Positions 1-11,300 of a stretch of 64,000 nt of DNA are shown in pieces. The notes under the pieces were generated by a model that had not been told where the DNA came from, ran no database searches, and saw only the letters and a program-made list of their open reading frames with translations. This DNA comes from Bicyclus anynana. Its lineage: Eukaryota > Arthropoda > Insecta > Lepidoptera > Nymphalidae. Numbering within the stretch: position 1 is the stretch's first letter; the number at the start of each line of letters is the position of its first letter. The translations under genes and the position numbers were made by a program. Location of the stretch: NCBI RefSeq assembly GCF_947172395.1, contig NC_069104.1:5607355-5671354 (forward strand), written 5' to 3'.

Positions 1-2
1 TG

Positions 3-176
3 GTACTTGACGCAGCGGGTAAGCGACATCGGATATCATCTTTAGCGGAATTAAATGCTATCCCGGCGCCTACGCAGGACCTTTCTGCTGCTGCAATTCC
101 GTTAGCCACTGTGTCTGAGGCTCCAAAGGACTCTAGAGCGGCTATTCCCAAAGTTAAGAGAGTGGCTAGGAGATAG
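3..176 (+). CDS. Probable ORF1 C-terminus of the LINE (partial)
   Basis: An open frame enters from the window edge and runs 57 codons to a TAG at 174-176. It is Ala/Pro-rich in the middle and ends in a basic tail (KVKRVARR). Its position directly upstream of a LINE ORF2 on the same strand suggests the nucleic-acid-binding ORF1 protein, but no zinc knuckle or other domain is in the visible part. It could instead be the end of an unrelated gene into which the LINE inserted. Confidence 0.4.
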   Translation, partial: VLDAAGKRHRISSLAELNAIPAPTQDLSAAAIPLATVSEAPKDSRAAIPKVKRVARR

Positions 177-1019
177 TTTCAATTGACCATTATTTTCTCT
201 TCTTTCACTAGTCACTAATGTGCATTATTTTAAATTAGTTATGTTTATAACATAAAACGGTGTGTGGTGCTTGTCTCAAAAGTTAATAATCATTTTTCTT
301 TTTGTTTGTGTCTTCAGAATTAATCTTCAGCAAGGTAATACGAATTTATATATTTTTATTTTGAATTTCGGATTGACAAATGACAAATGACATTTGACAT
401 TAGACATTGATGTTTAACAAATGTCAATGACCACAGACTAATAGATATTTCGTATGTCAATGACTATTGAATAAATTGTAAACACCGCACGACACCATTG
501 TCATAATCCGACCATAGACAGAGATTGTATCTCTCTTTATAAATGTGCGTTACAGATTATGAATTCCTCCTTAACATAGTTAGCATCACATTTATCATAA
601 AGCGTATTGTTATTTAGCATGTAAAATAAAAGAATGTATGTTTTTAACTAAAATTAGTTATATTGTTTTTCTTTTTATTTTATGCATGTTTATAATTTTA
701 CTTAAACTTTTTTTTTTTTTTGTAAAATTAGTTAAATTTTATTTCTAAGTTTTTTAATTTTAAGCATGTTTGTTTATATGTTTTTTTTATAACTTTTTCT
801 CTTCTCTGTTTGTTCTGTGTAATAATTGTTTTTATATCGATTGTTATTTTGGGTAGCTGGCGGTTTGGGAAATAAGAGGTATATAGTTTTTGCGATTTTT
901 TTTTTTTTTTTGTAATTACATAAGTTTAATTTTTATACTTAATTTTAATTATTATATATTTTATTATATTATAATTTAAAATAATATATATTTATATTTA
1001 AATATATTTAAATATTATA
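177..1019. other. AT-rich spacer between LINE ORF1 and ORF2
   Basis: 843 bp with long T runs (around 708-721 and 898-911) and no ORF. The part at 360-440 repeats TGACAAATG / TGACATT-type words. It is much longer than the usual ORF1-ORF2 gap of non-LTR elements, so it may hold an old insertion or mark the element's true start. Confidence 0.5.
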
Positions 1020-3947
1020 ATGTCGATTAGCAGTATTGATAGTGACCTTTATTTGTCTATGTCGTCTAGCTCCAGTGATGATAGCTTCCACAGTACATCT
1101 TTACTTCCGCTTAATGTTACCCTTGATTCTTACTTTTCAGATTGTCTGAAAAACTTTAATGTTGTCCATTTAAATGCGCAAAGTATCCCGTCTCATTTTC
1201 CAGATATGCTTGCGTCTTTTGAGTCCCGTAATATTCATGCCATTTTAATTTCAGAATCTTGGCTGAAAACCTGTTTACCCTCAACTTCCTACTCACTGCC
1301 CGGTTATAGGCTTATCCGTAATGATCGTGTGGGTAAGGGAGGGGGTGGAGTAGCGATCTACTTACGATCTTACATTCCTTTTTCTATTGTTAGTTCGTCT
1401 ACTCAACCTCCTTTACCTGATGCAGCTGAGCATTTATTACTGGAAGTCGAATTTTCACATATTAAAATTCTTCTTGGAGTATTTTACTGTCCCCCTTCTA
1501 TACCTAATTACTTTCACTCTTTTGAAATTTTATTGGAAAATTTAATTCCTCTGTATAGTCATTCTATTATTTTAGGTGACTTCAATACATGTTTACAAAA
1601 GGATGACTATCGTAGCAAGAAGTTTTTATCTATTCTTGATTCTTGTAATTTATCTGTCCTGCCTCTTGCTGCTACACATTACTCTCCTGGTTGTATTCCT
1701 TCACTTCTAGATGTCATTATTGTCTCATCTCCTGATTTCGTTTTTAAGCACGGTCAATGTCCTGCCAACTCTTTTTCTTATCATGATTTGATCTATCTCT
1801 CCTATAAAATACGTCCTCCTAAAGCTAAATCAAAAATTCTTCTGCAGCGTAACTTTGCAGGGATTGATAAAGGTCGCCTTTGCGAGGACGCAAATAATTT
1901 AGATTGGACTGCCATTACAAGTGCAGACACTCTCGATCGTAAAGTGGACATTTTTAATACTTTGATTACTCAACTATACGATATGCATGCACCAGTAAAA
2001 CCTGTCAAAATGAAGCACTTGCCTGCTCCTTGGCTATCGGAGGAAATTAAATTGTTAATGCATAAAAAGAATACAGCTAAGCAAAAGTACAAAACGAAGG
2101 ACTCCGATATTAATCGTCTAAAATATCACAAAGCCCGGAATCGCTGCAATACATTGTGTAGAGATGCTCAACGACGCCACATTTATAAATCTGTACAAAA
2201 TAGTGACACCGCTAAAACTTGGAAATTTCTTAATACACTTGGAGTTGGAAAATCATCTTCGAACAATCCTATAAATATTGATTTGGAACTTCTCAATAAA
2301 CATTTTTCTACTTCCGATACAATTGACAGTACTGAAAAGGAGTCCATTCTTAGCACTCTTTCTTCTATACCAACACCAGATTTTCTTCCGTTTACTTTCG
2401 AATCTTTTACCGAATGTGATGTTAAGAAGAGTGTTTTGTCTATCGCTTCGAATGCTGTTGGATCTGATAGCGTAAGCCGTAATATGATTATTCCTATCAT
2501 TGATATTATTTCCCCAGTTCTTACACATATCCTCAACTATTCCATTTATTCCAGTGAATTTCCACAGGCTTGGAAGAATGCACAAATTATTCCTCTTCCT
2601 AAAAAAATTAGTTCCACAACGTTTTCTGACTTCCGTCCAATTTCTATTTTGCCGTTCCTTTCTAAAGTCCTTGAAAAACTTGTCTTCCATCAGTTATCCG
2701 TATTCTTAAACCGAAATTTACTTTTAAGTCCATTACAATCTGGTTTTCGTCCTGGTCATGGTACGGTTACCGCTTTGACTAAAGTTACTGACGATATTCG
2801 TTGGGCGATGGATAATAGACAACTCACTGTACTAGTTCTGCTTGATTTCAGTAATGCTTTTAATTCTGTAGACTATGACATTTTGTTGAGTCTATTACGC
2901 TCTATTAACATATCTCCATCGGTTATAGACTGGTTTCAGAGCTACCTCAAAGGCCGTAAGCAGCGCATTCGGGTTGATGACGTCTTTTCATCTTGGTGCG
3001 ATGTTACGGCAGGGGTACCTCAGGGTGGCGTGTTATCTCCATTACTTTTCTCTATCTTCATTAATTCGATCACTCAAAATATAACTTCTCTTTACCATAT
3101 GTATGCAGATGATATCCAAATATACCGCTCATCATCTCTTGAGAACCTAAATTTAACTGTCTCTGCTATAAACTGTGACCTTAGCGCAATTGATATCTGG
3201 AGCAGACAGTATGGGCTCAAGGTAAATCCCCTAAAATCTAAGGCCATTATTATTGGTAGTCCTGCCCTCATCTCAAGAGTTGATTGGGTAGATCTCCGGC
3301 CAGTTTTGTATAATGGTACCACTATTCCTTTTTGTGACACAGTTAAAGATCTTGGGGTACATCTTGATAACCAGTTGTCGTGGTGCGTGCATGTCAAAGA
3401 GTTGAGTAAAAAGATGTTTGCTACTTTTGGCTCACTGAGACGTTTAAGGTCATTTTTACCAATTCCTACTAAAGTTATGTTAGCACATTCTCTTCTTCTT
3501 TCGGTTTTAGATTATGCGGACGCGAGCTATCTAAATATAACTGAGGACCAACTCAATAAACTTGAGCGACTTCAAAATCTTGCTATTCGGTTCATATTTA
3601 GCCTACGCAAATATGACCATATTTCTGAATTCCGTCAGAAGCTCAAGTGGCTCCCTATTCGTCGTCGCCGGGATCTGCATGTACTTTCACTTTTGTACTG
3701 TGTGTTGTTTAATCCAAAATCTCCTGTGTATCTGAAGGAGAAATTTACGTTTCAGGGAGTGCAGTCTGAACTGAGACAGTGTCGATTACTAACTCTATGT
3801 TTACCCGTGCATAAGACGAAATTTTATAAACATTCTTTCGTTGTGCAAGCCGTTAAGTTATGGAATGCTCTCCCTTTAAATATACGGCAATCAAAGACAC
3901 TGGACATTTTTAAAAATGCCGTAAAGTCTCATTATCTGGTGCAGTAA
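1020..3947 (+). CDS. LINE ORF2: AP-endonuclease / reverse transcriptase
   Basis: A 975-codon intact polyprotein. An APE-type endonuclease fills roughly residues 45-265: the start motif VVHLNAQS, the SES(W) block, the LGDFN catalytic block at 185-189, and a Y-H-D-L block near 254-257 standing for the usual SDH. The reverse transcriptase lies at roughly 505-780, with LLDFSNAFN (first catalytic Asp), GVPQGG at 665-670 and the YADD catalytic box at 695-698. A thumb and C-terminal region follows; no RNase H is apparent. Such enzymes nick target DNA and prime reverse transcription from the nick. Start: the first ATG of the frame, behind a very AT-rich leader. YADDIQIY and a short repeat tail favour the CR1/L2/Daphne-like group over R1 or RTE; this is inference. 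The codon use is AT-rich, unlike the GC-rich osa exons downstream. Confidence 0.93.
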   Translation: MSISSIDSDLYLSMSSSSSDDSFHSTSLLPLNVTLDSYFSDCLKNFNVVHLNAQSIPSHFPDMLASFESRNIHAILISESWLKTCLPSTSYSLPGYRLIRNDRVGKGGGGVAIYLRSYIPFSIVSSSTQPPLPDAAEHLLLEVEFSHIKILLGVFYCPPSIPNYFHSFEILLENLIPLYSHSIILGDFNTCLQKDDYRSKKFLSILDSCNLSVLPLAATHYSPGCIPSLLDVIIVSSPDFVFKHGQCPANSFSYHDLIYLSYKIRPPKAKSKILLQRNFAGIDKGRLCEDANNLDWTAITSADTLDRKVDIFNTLITQLYDMHAPVKPVKMKHLPAPWLSEEIKLLMHKKNTAKQKYKTKDSDINRLKYHKARNRCNTLCRDAQRRHIYKSVQNSDTAKTWKFLNTLGVGKSSSNNPINIDLELLNKHFSTSDTIDSTEKESILSTLSSIPTPDFLPFTFESFTECDVKKSVLSIASNAVGSDSVSRNMIIPIIDIISPVLTHILNYSIYSSEFPQAWKNAQIIPLPKKISSTTFSDFRPISILPFLSKVLEKLVFHQLSVFLNRNLLLSPLQSGFRPGHGTVTALTKVTDDIRWAMDNRQLTVLVLLDFSNAFNSVDYDILLSLLRSINISPSVIDWFQSYLKGRKQRIRVDDVFSSWCDVTAGVPQGGVLSPLLFSIFINSITQNITSLYHMYADDIQIYRSSSLENLNLTVSAINCDLSAIDIWSRQYGLKVNPLKSKAIIIGSPALISRVDWVDLRPVLYNGTTIPFCDTVKDLGVHLDNQLSWCVHVKELSKKMFATFGSLRRLRSFLPIPTKVMLAHSLLLSVLDYADASYLNITEDQLNKLERLQNLAIRFIFSLRKYDHISEFRQKLKWLPIRRRRDLHVLSLLYCVLFNPKSPVYLKEKFTFQGVQSELRQCRLLTLCLPVHKTKFYKHSFVVQAVKLWNALPLNIRQSKTLDIFKNAVKSHYLVQ

Positions 3948-4445
3948 AGTCGATCTGTATATATTATTTCTTTTCAATATAAGGTATTTATTAGTATATT
4001 TTGATATGTATTTTATTCAATATTGTAGGTATTTGTGTAATATTGTTTATGTATTAGGATGTAAATTATTTGTATGTATGTGTATTACTAATACTATGGT
4101 TATTTTTGTTTTACGCCACCTGCTGATGTCCTTAAGTTTTCCTAAACCGAAGGTTGCCTGGAAGAAATCGCTACCTAGCGATAAGGCCGCCTTTTGTATG
4201 CTGATCTCTTCCTAATTTGTTTTTTATTTCACTTGTTTTTGTCTTTGTGGTGTGCAAATAAAGTATATTTATCTTTATTTATCTTTATTACCTGACGTTT
4301 CGAAAGGCTCGTAAACTAAGCGTAATTGATATAAATGATTCTTGACTTTTTTTACCCCAAACTCTAAGCTCCACATCCACTCTCCAAAGCTCGGTAGCAA
4401 GCATTTTTGTTTCTTTTGAGAGAAACCCTGGGCCCTTAAACAAAT

Positions 4446-4486
4446 TTTGATACAGGGCTCCTCCAGGGCACGCTACGTTACTGCTG
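4446..4486 (+). repeat. Dispersed repeat, copy 1 (GATACAGGGCTCCTC...)
   Basis: TTTTGATACAGGGCTCCTCC followed by agggcacgctacg closely matches 6123-6165. Both copies lie in the 3' neighbourhood of the 13-exon gene. Family not recognised. Confidence 0.55.
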
Positions 4487-4699
4487 ATAATGAAGCAGGC
4501 AGGTCATCTTCTCCCAGATACAAATCCAGGTTTACGGTTTATACGGGCCTCGAGGCTATGGATTCTTGCCCGGGTAAGGGCGCGGGGGATCTTATTCCCC
4601 CGTTCATGTTCTTCTAGCGTCTTTCGAGGCTCAGCTTTTCGGCCTAAGAGCAGGGGCACACTGGGGTATCGCTGCGTCGTCCTACATAAAAATATCTGT

Positions 4700-4950
4700 G
4701 GCATGTCACACGATGCGCTCCGGCGCCGCACCGGACTTGCAACCACCGAGACGAGGCGGGGAGAGGTGAATGTGTTGCGACGTCGGAGCGGCACCGCTCA
4801 GTTGCTTATACCTACGTCGCAACATTACTTTATCAACAGACTGTCCAACTCTGCTACGGCGGCGCTGCGACATGACAACGTTGCGGCGCCGCACCGCTCG
4901 TGTGCTCGCTGATAGGGTGAAATCTTTGCGATGCGGCGCCGCAACGCAAA
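4700..4950. repeat. Cluster of GCGGCGCCGC-type palindromes
   Basis: At least three blocks carry GGCGCCGC within about 240 bp (near 4723, 4883 and 4934), plus CGGCGCTGC and GGAGCGGCACCGC variants, each beside CACCG or CAACG. The full decamer GCGGCGCCGC is its own reverse complement. The block creates several spurious overlapping ORFs on both strands. It lies downstream of the 13-exon gene and could be its 3' UTR or an unclassified GC-rich repeat. Confidence 0.5.
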
Positions 4951-5130
4951 ACGCCCCGCTCTAAGGGTAGTGTAGTGTTTGTCTATACACCGGTAGTGGA
5001 AGAAGGCGGACAGTCTGTCATTGTCGTTGGTGGAGATCGGACGTCCGGTGCTGGGCATAATAGTGTAGTGATGAAACAGTGACTTACTGCTATTACAGTA
5101 AGGATAAGGGACCTTACAGGTAGGTACGAA

Positions 5131-5331
5131 TTACGAATCATGCAAACCTCTCTCCCTAGTCTTATGTCGGTGGCGCCTCTCCCGCGAGACGTGCGAGTCG
5201 GGCGAGGAGCGTCTCCGCGGCGAGTGCGCTGGTTCGCCCCCCCACCACCAGGCGGGGGGCGCGGGGGGAGCGGACGCGCGGCCCCGCAGCGGCGACGACT
5301 GGTTGCCGTACACGGGAGGCATTTGAAGCAT
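5131..5331 (-). CDS. 13-exon gene, exon 13 (terminal)
   Basis: Acceptor TTATCGCAG; 66 codons to a TAA at 5133-5131. Starts MLQMPPVYGNQSSPLRGR, then Pro/Trp-rich (PPAWWWGGEP), then RRRSSPDSHVSRERRHRHK. No clear AATAAA is visible in the following 800 bp, so the transcript end is unknown. Confidence 0.72.
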   Translation of the reverse strand: MLQMPPVYGNQSSPLRGRASAPPAPPAWWWGGEPAHSPRRRSSPDSHVSRERRHRHKTRERGLHDS

Positions 5332-8300
5332 CTGCGATAACCACAATATTATGATAAGTTAAAAAGTTCAAGAGCTGTGATGACCTCAGCCTCCGATTTC
5401 GGAGGGTGTGGGTTCGAATCCGATCCAGGGCATGCACCTCCAACTTTTCAGTTGTGTGCATTTTAAGAAATCAAATATTACGTGTCTCAAACGGTGAAGG
5501 AAAACATCGTGAGGAAACCTGCATACCAGAGAATTTTCTTAATTCTCAGCGTCTGTGAAGTCTGCTCATCCGCATTGGGCCAGCGTTATGGACTATTGGC
5601 CCAACTCCACTCATTCTGAGAGGAGACTCGAGCTCAGCAGTGAGCCGAATATAGGTTGATAATGATGAAAATAGTTCATATTAAATACTCACGATAAGTA
5701 TTAAGGTTACTTTTTGTACACTAAACAAAAGTCACAAAACTTTAAATTACAGTGACCAGGGGGCCTTGCTCCGCGAAGAGCCTACAACAAACTCAGCTTG
5801 TATTCCAGGCTCAGACATACTTATACGTTATATTTATTTATTTAAAATAAGATGCCGGGCCGCAGCATTCATTTTAAAACAAGGCGCGATGTTTTAAAAT
5901 CAACACTACTCAATCAATAAATATAGTTTCACGCCAAAAAAAAACAAAAATAAATCTGACAAACTATACTTACTTGCGGGTAGTGGTGTGGCATGCGGTA
6001 GGGCGCCGCCAGCGGCCCCTCGCCCTCCACACACGTCGGGGGCGCCGCCGCCGGCCGCGCGGGGCTCTCGGATGTTGCCAACTGAGAAATGCAACAAAAA
6101 TGTATTTAGTAGTCAGGGGCGTATTCTGATACAGGGCTCCTCTAAGACACACTACGCCACTGTTAGTAGAATAATATAGGGGAATATTTGGGACAAAATT
6201 AAGTTTGCTTCAGGTTTCTAAACAGAGGTTACCGTAATGGGTAAACATAAGCTCTTCGATTCGGAGTAGTTTGAATCGTGAATCGAAGTAGTGTGTATAT
6301 GAAACTTGGAAAGTTAAAACATTCCAATGTACATTCCACTGTACATTTTACACTTTTTAGGTAGGTACATTGATCTACGAATACGACTTAGCCGCTAACT
6401 GTGGCCCTTATTAGAAGGCTCAAAGTCACTCAGCAGGCGATGGAGCGAGCTATGCTTGGAGTGTCTCTGCGTGATCGAATAAGAAATAAGGAGATCCGTA
6501 GGCGAACTAAAGTCACTGACATAGCTCAGCGAGTCGCGAAGCTGAAGTGGGTAGGCCACATAATTCGAAGAGCCGATGGACTTTGGGGTCCCAAGGCGAC
6601 CCCGCACCGAAAAGTGCAGTGTTGGTCGACCCCCCACTAGGTGGACCGAGGATATAAAGCGGGTTGCAGGTAGCCGCTGGATGCTGGCGGCTAGAATGGC
6701 CATCTTTTATTAGGTACCTATTAGAATTGTTGAACAGGGAATGATTAATTGAATAGGCATTGTCCACGCTAGCGCTCCAACTTAGACCTCGTTATAGCTT
6801 TCCAATAGTCAAGTTTATTTAGCATACTTGTACTATGTTGTGATAGCCCAGTGGATATGATATTCCTTACTCATTACATTTGTAAAGCATTCACCTGCTG
6901 CTTGAGATTGTTGAAATCGTTGCTCATGTCGCGATATCGCTGCAGACACTCCTGCCACATGTTCGCCATCTCTGACATCTCTGATCGCTGCTTGTTGATC
7001 TCCTCCTAATGTACAATACTTCGTTATTAATTATGTAAAGCTGCAAAATGTTTGTTTGCTAGTGCTTGTATTGAGAAGGTACCTAACGAGCAAACAAAGG
7101 ATTAAACAATTGACGATTTACACGTCCCAAATTTTGCAATACTTCGATTGCAAGTTTCACCACAAGATAAATAGGTTTTAGGAACAAAAACAACAAACAT
7201 TAGTATGTATTTATTAGTAAATCATTTACGGGATATTTTTTATCAAGCAAAACGTATCTTTGATTTTTTGGACTGCTTTTTTTTGACTAAGGTGAGCCCT
7301 GTCTCAAAGAGGTAGGTCTACCTAAACCACAGAAAACACAAGCCTAAACTACCTAAATCAAAACTTGTCTGTCTTTTTGTTAGATTACAGTTGATAATGT
7401 TCAACAAAACATGTGTATTTATCTATTATTGTTGGGGAAAGAAGAGAAGCAATATAGAAGCACCATAAGTCTAGCATCCGTGTCGCCGACGTCTCGCGCG
7501 ACTGTCTCGTAGCGTCGCATACACTCCCGCCACAGGCGAAGCTGCTCTACTGCCGATTCTCGCACGTTGTTCGCAGTTTCCTGAACAATATTGACGACTT
7601 TTAAATTCTGTTAATCTTAGTTTCAATGAACTTTGAAAGGTGCAGCTACATCGGAAACATTTAAAGCAATTATTTCTCATCGCGTATCTCTTACTAATCA
7701 AATTTCGTTACTAACATTAGCAGATTTATCTCGACTCTTACTAATCAAATTTCGTTACTAACATTAGCAGATTTATCTCGACTCGGGTTTTGGGAGATAT
7801 CTTTGAAACAGCGCATCAATTCCTTCCATAGTTTCATCATTTTGTCCATTGCCTCCCGTTGCTCAGATATTTCTTGCTATAAATGTAAAAAAACAGGTTA
7901 CTCAGGTTAAAGTTATGAAAGAGCTCACAAATCGGGCTATGAAAACTGAACTAACCTTAACTACTCGCAAACAGTTGCTTCTTTCGCTCAAAGTACTAGT
8001 TTCCCCATCTGCTACACTGAGACCTGAATCTCTTTCCCTCTCAGAATATCTCTCTCGGTCCTTATAGTCGTCATCTCTTGACACTATCGACATTCGATCC
8101 AAACGATCCAGATTCCGCCTCGAACGATGGTCTTTACTAGGCAAATTGGAGAAGTTTCTCTGACGTTCTTTATCATCGAAATATTTGTCTCTATTACTTC
8201 TGTCATAACATCTTCTATCTCTGTAATCTCTATCATCCACTATCTTATCCTTCATCCCGTCACTCCTAGCTGTCCTGCGATAATATGAGTCGTCTTCAAC

Positions 8301-11300
8301 ATATCCTTCCCTTCGCATATCAAAACTTCGACTAGTTTTCTGTTCGCAAATACGTCTTCTGTCTTCATACTTTCGCGGATCCCTTCGGTCGTCATAATCT
8401 CTTTCGATTCTTCGATCTGGCTCATTTGGCCCGTAATATTTTGAATTGACACAACTCCTGGTGGCTGTTCTTTCGGGTGGCAATTCACGATATCTCTCAT
8501 CTTCGTGGTTTCTCATTACGTTGACTTTGCTCGCATATCTTGGTTGTGGTTTATCGTAAGGCCCACACATATACCTTTCTTTTCTGTCATCGGGCGGGAC
8601 AGGGATATTCTCACGACTGTGTAGTCTATCACGGAAGTTCTCATAGCTGCGAATTTTCGATGGTGAATGACGGTCTCTCGAACGTTCGCGACTTCTGAGT
8701 CGTACCGGTTGCTCTACTTCGCATTGCAGCGACTTATGGCTGTGTGATCGGGGCTGAAATTGTACAGTAGGTAGATAGGTAGATAATTATGTCTACCGTA
8801 GTTAAGTGACCAAATAATTTAACAAACTTACAACTTGCGGAGCATTTTGTTTTGGTACAGTCTTCTCATTCATCTGAACACAAAATTTAGCAAAAGTTTC
8901 AAAAAGTGCTGCTTGTTGGTCCACCATTGGACGCTCTTCTTTTGTTGTTACCCTTTTGAGAAAATAAAAGTTATTAATTAAAAAAAAATATTAATAGTAA
9001 GTTAAAATTATTTAATATTTAATTGTGAAAATGATGAAAAGTGGCTATACTTTTCGCGTTCTCTGTGCTCATCCCGATGTTTTCGATGGTTTTTCTGACA
9101 GTCTTTTGTGACGGATGTCTCCCGGTTCTGGTTAGGACGGCATTCCTCGTGTCGCCGCGAGTGTCGATGTCTATTGATACATATACAAAAAACAATTAGG
9201 ATCTACTTATTATTGCTACCATAGGTAGGTAATCGTCTATTAGCCATAGCTTTCACCAAAAAGTTAAAAGAAATTATTTCCTTTGTCATGGAAACAATAT
9301 GAGAGACTTTTACTTAACTGAAAACGTAGGCGTAACTTTTGTCACAATGCGGATTCGATTAGACGAATTTGACCTACAATAAGACTAAAATTTGAGTTTT
9401 TAATTAATTGAGGTGAGTTGTGTTGGCAGTATCTGAAACTGCAGTCTATTTTTAAAAAGTTAAAAATACCTATCTGATTTATTGTAACATCTTTATAAAC
9501 ACGCTCAAGAGCTTACTTCTTTTTATCTCTTTTTATAGCTTCCTCCAAAAAGGCATAAATGAAAGAGTCTTGATCTTGTGGAATGGACTCAATTGCGTCT
9601 TCACCGTCCTGTTCACAATTAAGAATAGAATTATACCTTTGTCCCTGAAGCTCTCACATTAGCATCTAACCGTCTAATGATGAACTTTTGTCAGGAGCAT
9701 ATTTTTGTCTATAGTCCAAATTTACTTTTACCTATTTTAGAATAAAATTAACAATAAAAAGATTTTTCTGGGGTCCCATCCAATGAATTTGCCACGGGCC
9801 TACCAACAAGGAACTGCCTCGATCAGTAAGGCCACCTGCTTCCAGCGTATCCCTGCGACTCGCTTAATGTCGTCAGTCCACCTGGTGGGGTGTCGACCAA
9901 CACTGCGCTTTCTAGTGCGGGGTCGCCATTCCAGCACCTTGGGACCCAAACATCCATCGGCTCTTCGAACTATGTGCCCCGCCCATTGCCACTTCAGCTT
10001 CGCAACTCGTTGAGCTATTTCGGTGACTTTGGTTCTTCTGCGGATCTCCTCTGATTCGATCTACGGGAGTTCGCGCATCGGTGGCACGCGAGGCGGAGCG
10101 CTCTGGACCGTTGACCACCGGTCGAAGGTGATGCATGGACCGCGGCGGGCAAGCGGATCTCAACGTCGTGTGTCGTCCAGCCCCAGAAGGGGGAGAGTGA
10201 GTATCAAGGGACAAGGAGCGAAAAGAGAAAATAACTTGTAGGGAGTCAAGAAGGCGTCCCGGGAACACGCAAAGAGCAAGTACCGGGTTCGCCCTCCCTC
10301 GATTCGGCCCAAATTACCGAGAGGTTGAAAGGGCCATGGGAGGTGGTGGGTTGTCCTCTGATTCGATCACGCTGAGATACACCGAGCATAGCTCGTTACA
10401 TCGCCCGCTGTGTGACTTTATTAATTAGGTAAAGATAACTTATCTTTTCACTAATTTATAGATATCTATTACTAGCCTATCGTATTGATGTTTCTATTTT
10501 TTTCATTATAACTAAGTTCATTTGGCAGACAGTACCTGAGCGGCTGGTGACATAGATCGAGGCGTAGATACTAAACCGGACTTTAGTGCCAGCGATATCC
10601 CTTCTCGTCTGTAATTCAGTAACAAGGATTACTTAGGTAGTAACTAATTAAAGCAAAAATATTACAAAAGAAAATATTTTCACTATGCTATTAACTACCT
10701 CAATCAAATTGCTATAAGTATACTAAACAAAGAAATTAAAAATGAAAGTAGTACCTAAACGCATGACTTTTTGTAACTTATTTATTTTAAATATGTATTG
10801 TTTGTTTATAAAATATTATATAAAATATACTAACCATATCTAATTGCTCTAAGCTTATTGATCAAATTTATTTTCATTAATTTAAGAACAAGTTAATTAT
10901 AATTATTAATTAGGTGTGAAATGACTAGTAAAAATGAGGTTATAAATTACCCTCATTTTTAATTTGTTTGTTAGTAAACAGTACTCATCAAGGGAGGCTG
11001 TAGTAGGTATAGGTACCTAATACAATTAGCATTTTTTTTATTTCGGCGGCGGAGAGGAGATTGGAAAGCTGTCCCTTCCTGCCATAAGGAAGGCGAACAA
11101 TAAGTAAATCTAATCGAGAGATAGAAGAATTAGAAAATTAATTAATTATTAGGAATTATTAAATGGTCTAAGATTGTACCCATTGATAATGACTTACGCA
11201 GTGCGTCGATTTCTGCGCGGCGATCGAGGAGATCGCTGCATATCGACGGGCGAGCGATTGAGCGAAGGACTGCTGCCCCTTTCTCTGTACCACAGTAGAG

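Larger units (their letters stand above)
1..4290 (+). mobile_element. Non-LTR retrotransposon (CR1/Jockey-group LINE), 5' end outside window
   Basis: The element spans a probable ORF1 tail (3-176), an AT-rich spacer (177-1019), an intact ORF2 (1020-3947) and a 3' UTR that ends in a short ATTTATCTTT repeat near 4260-4290, just after an AATAAA at about 4257. A terminal short tandem repeat instead of poly(A) is common in CR1/L2-like clades. ORF2 has no frameshift or stop, so the copy looks young. The 5' boundary is not visible and no target-site duplication could be identified. The clade is inferred from RT motif style only. Confidence 0.85.

Noticed and set aside
4490..5058. Cluster of short ORFs on both strands
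   Set aside because: Caused by GC-rich palindromic repeats; no splice signals or domain.
6401..6640. Host gene fragment RRLKVTQQAMERAML
   Set aside because: Matches the well-known C-terminus of RTE retroelements.
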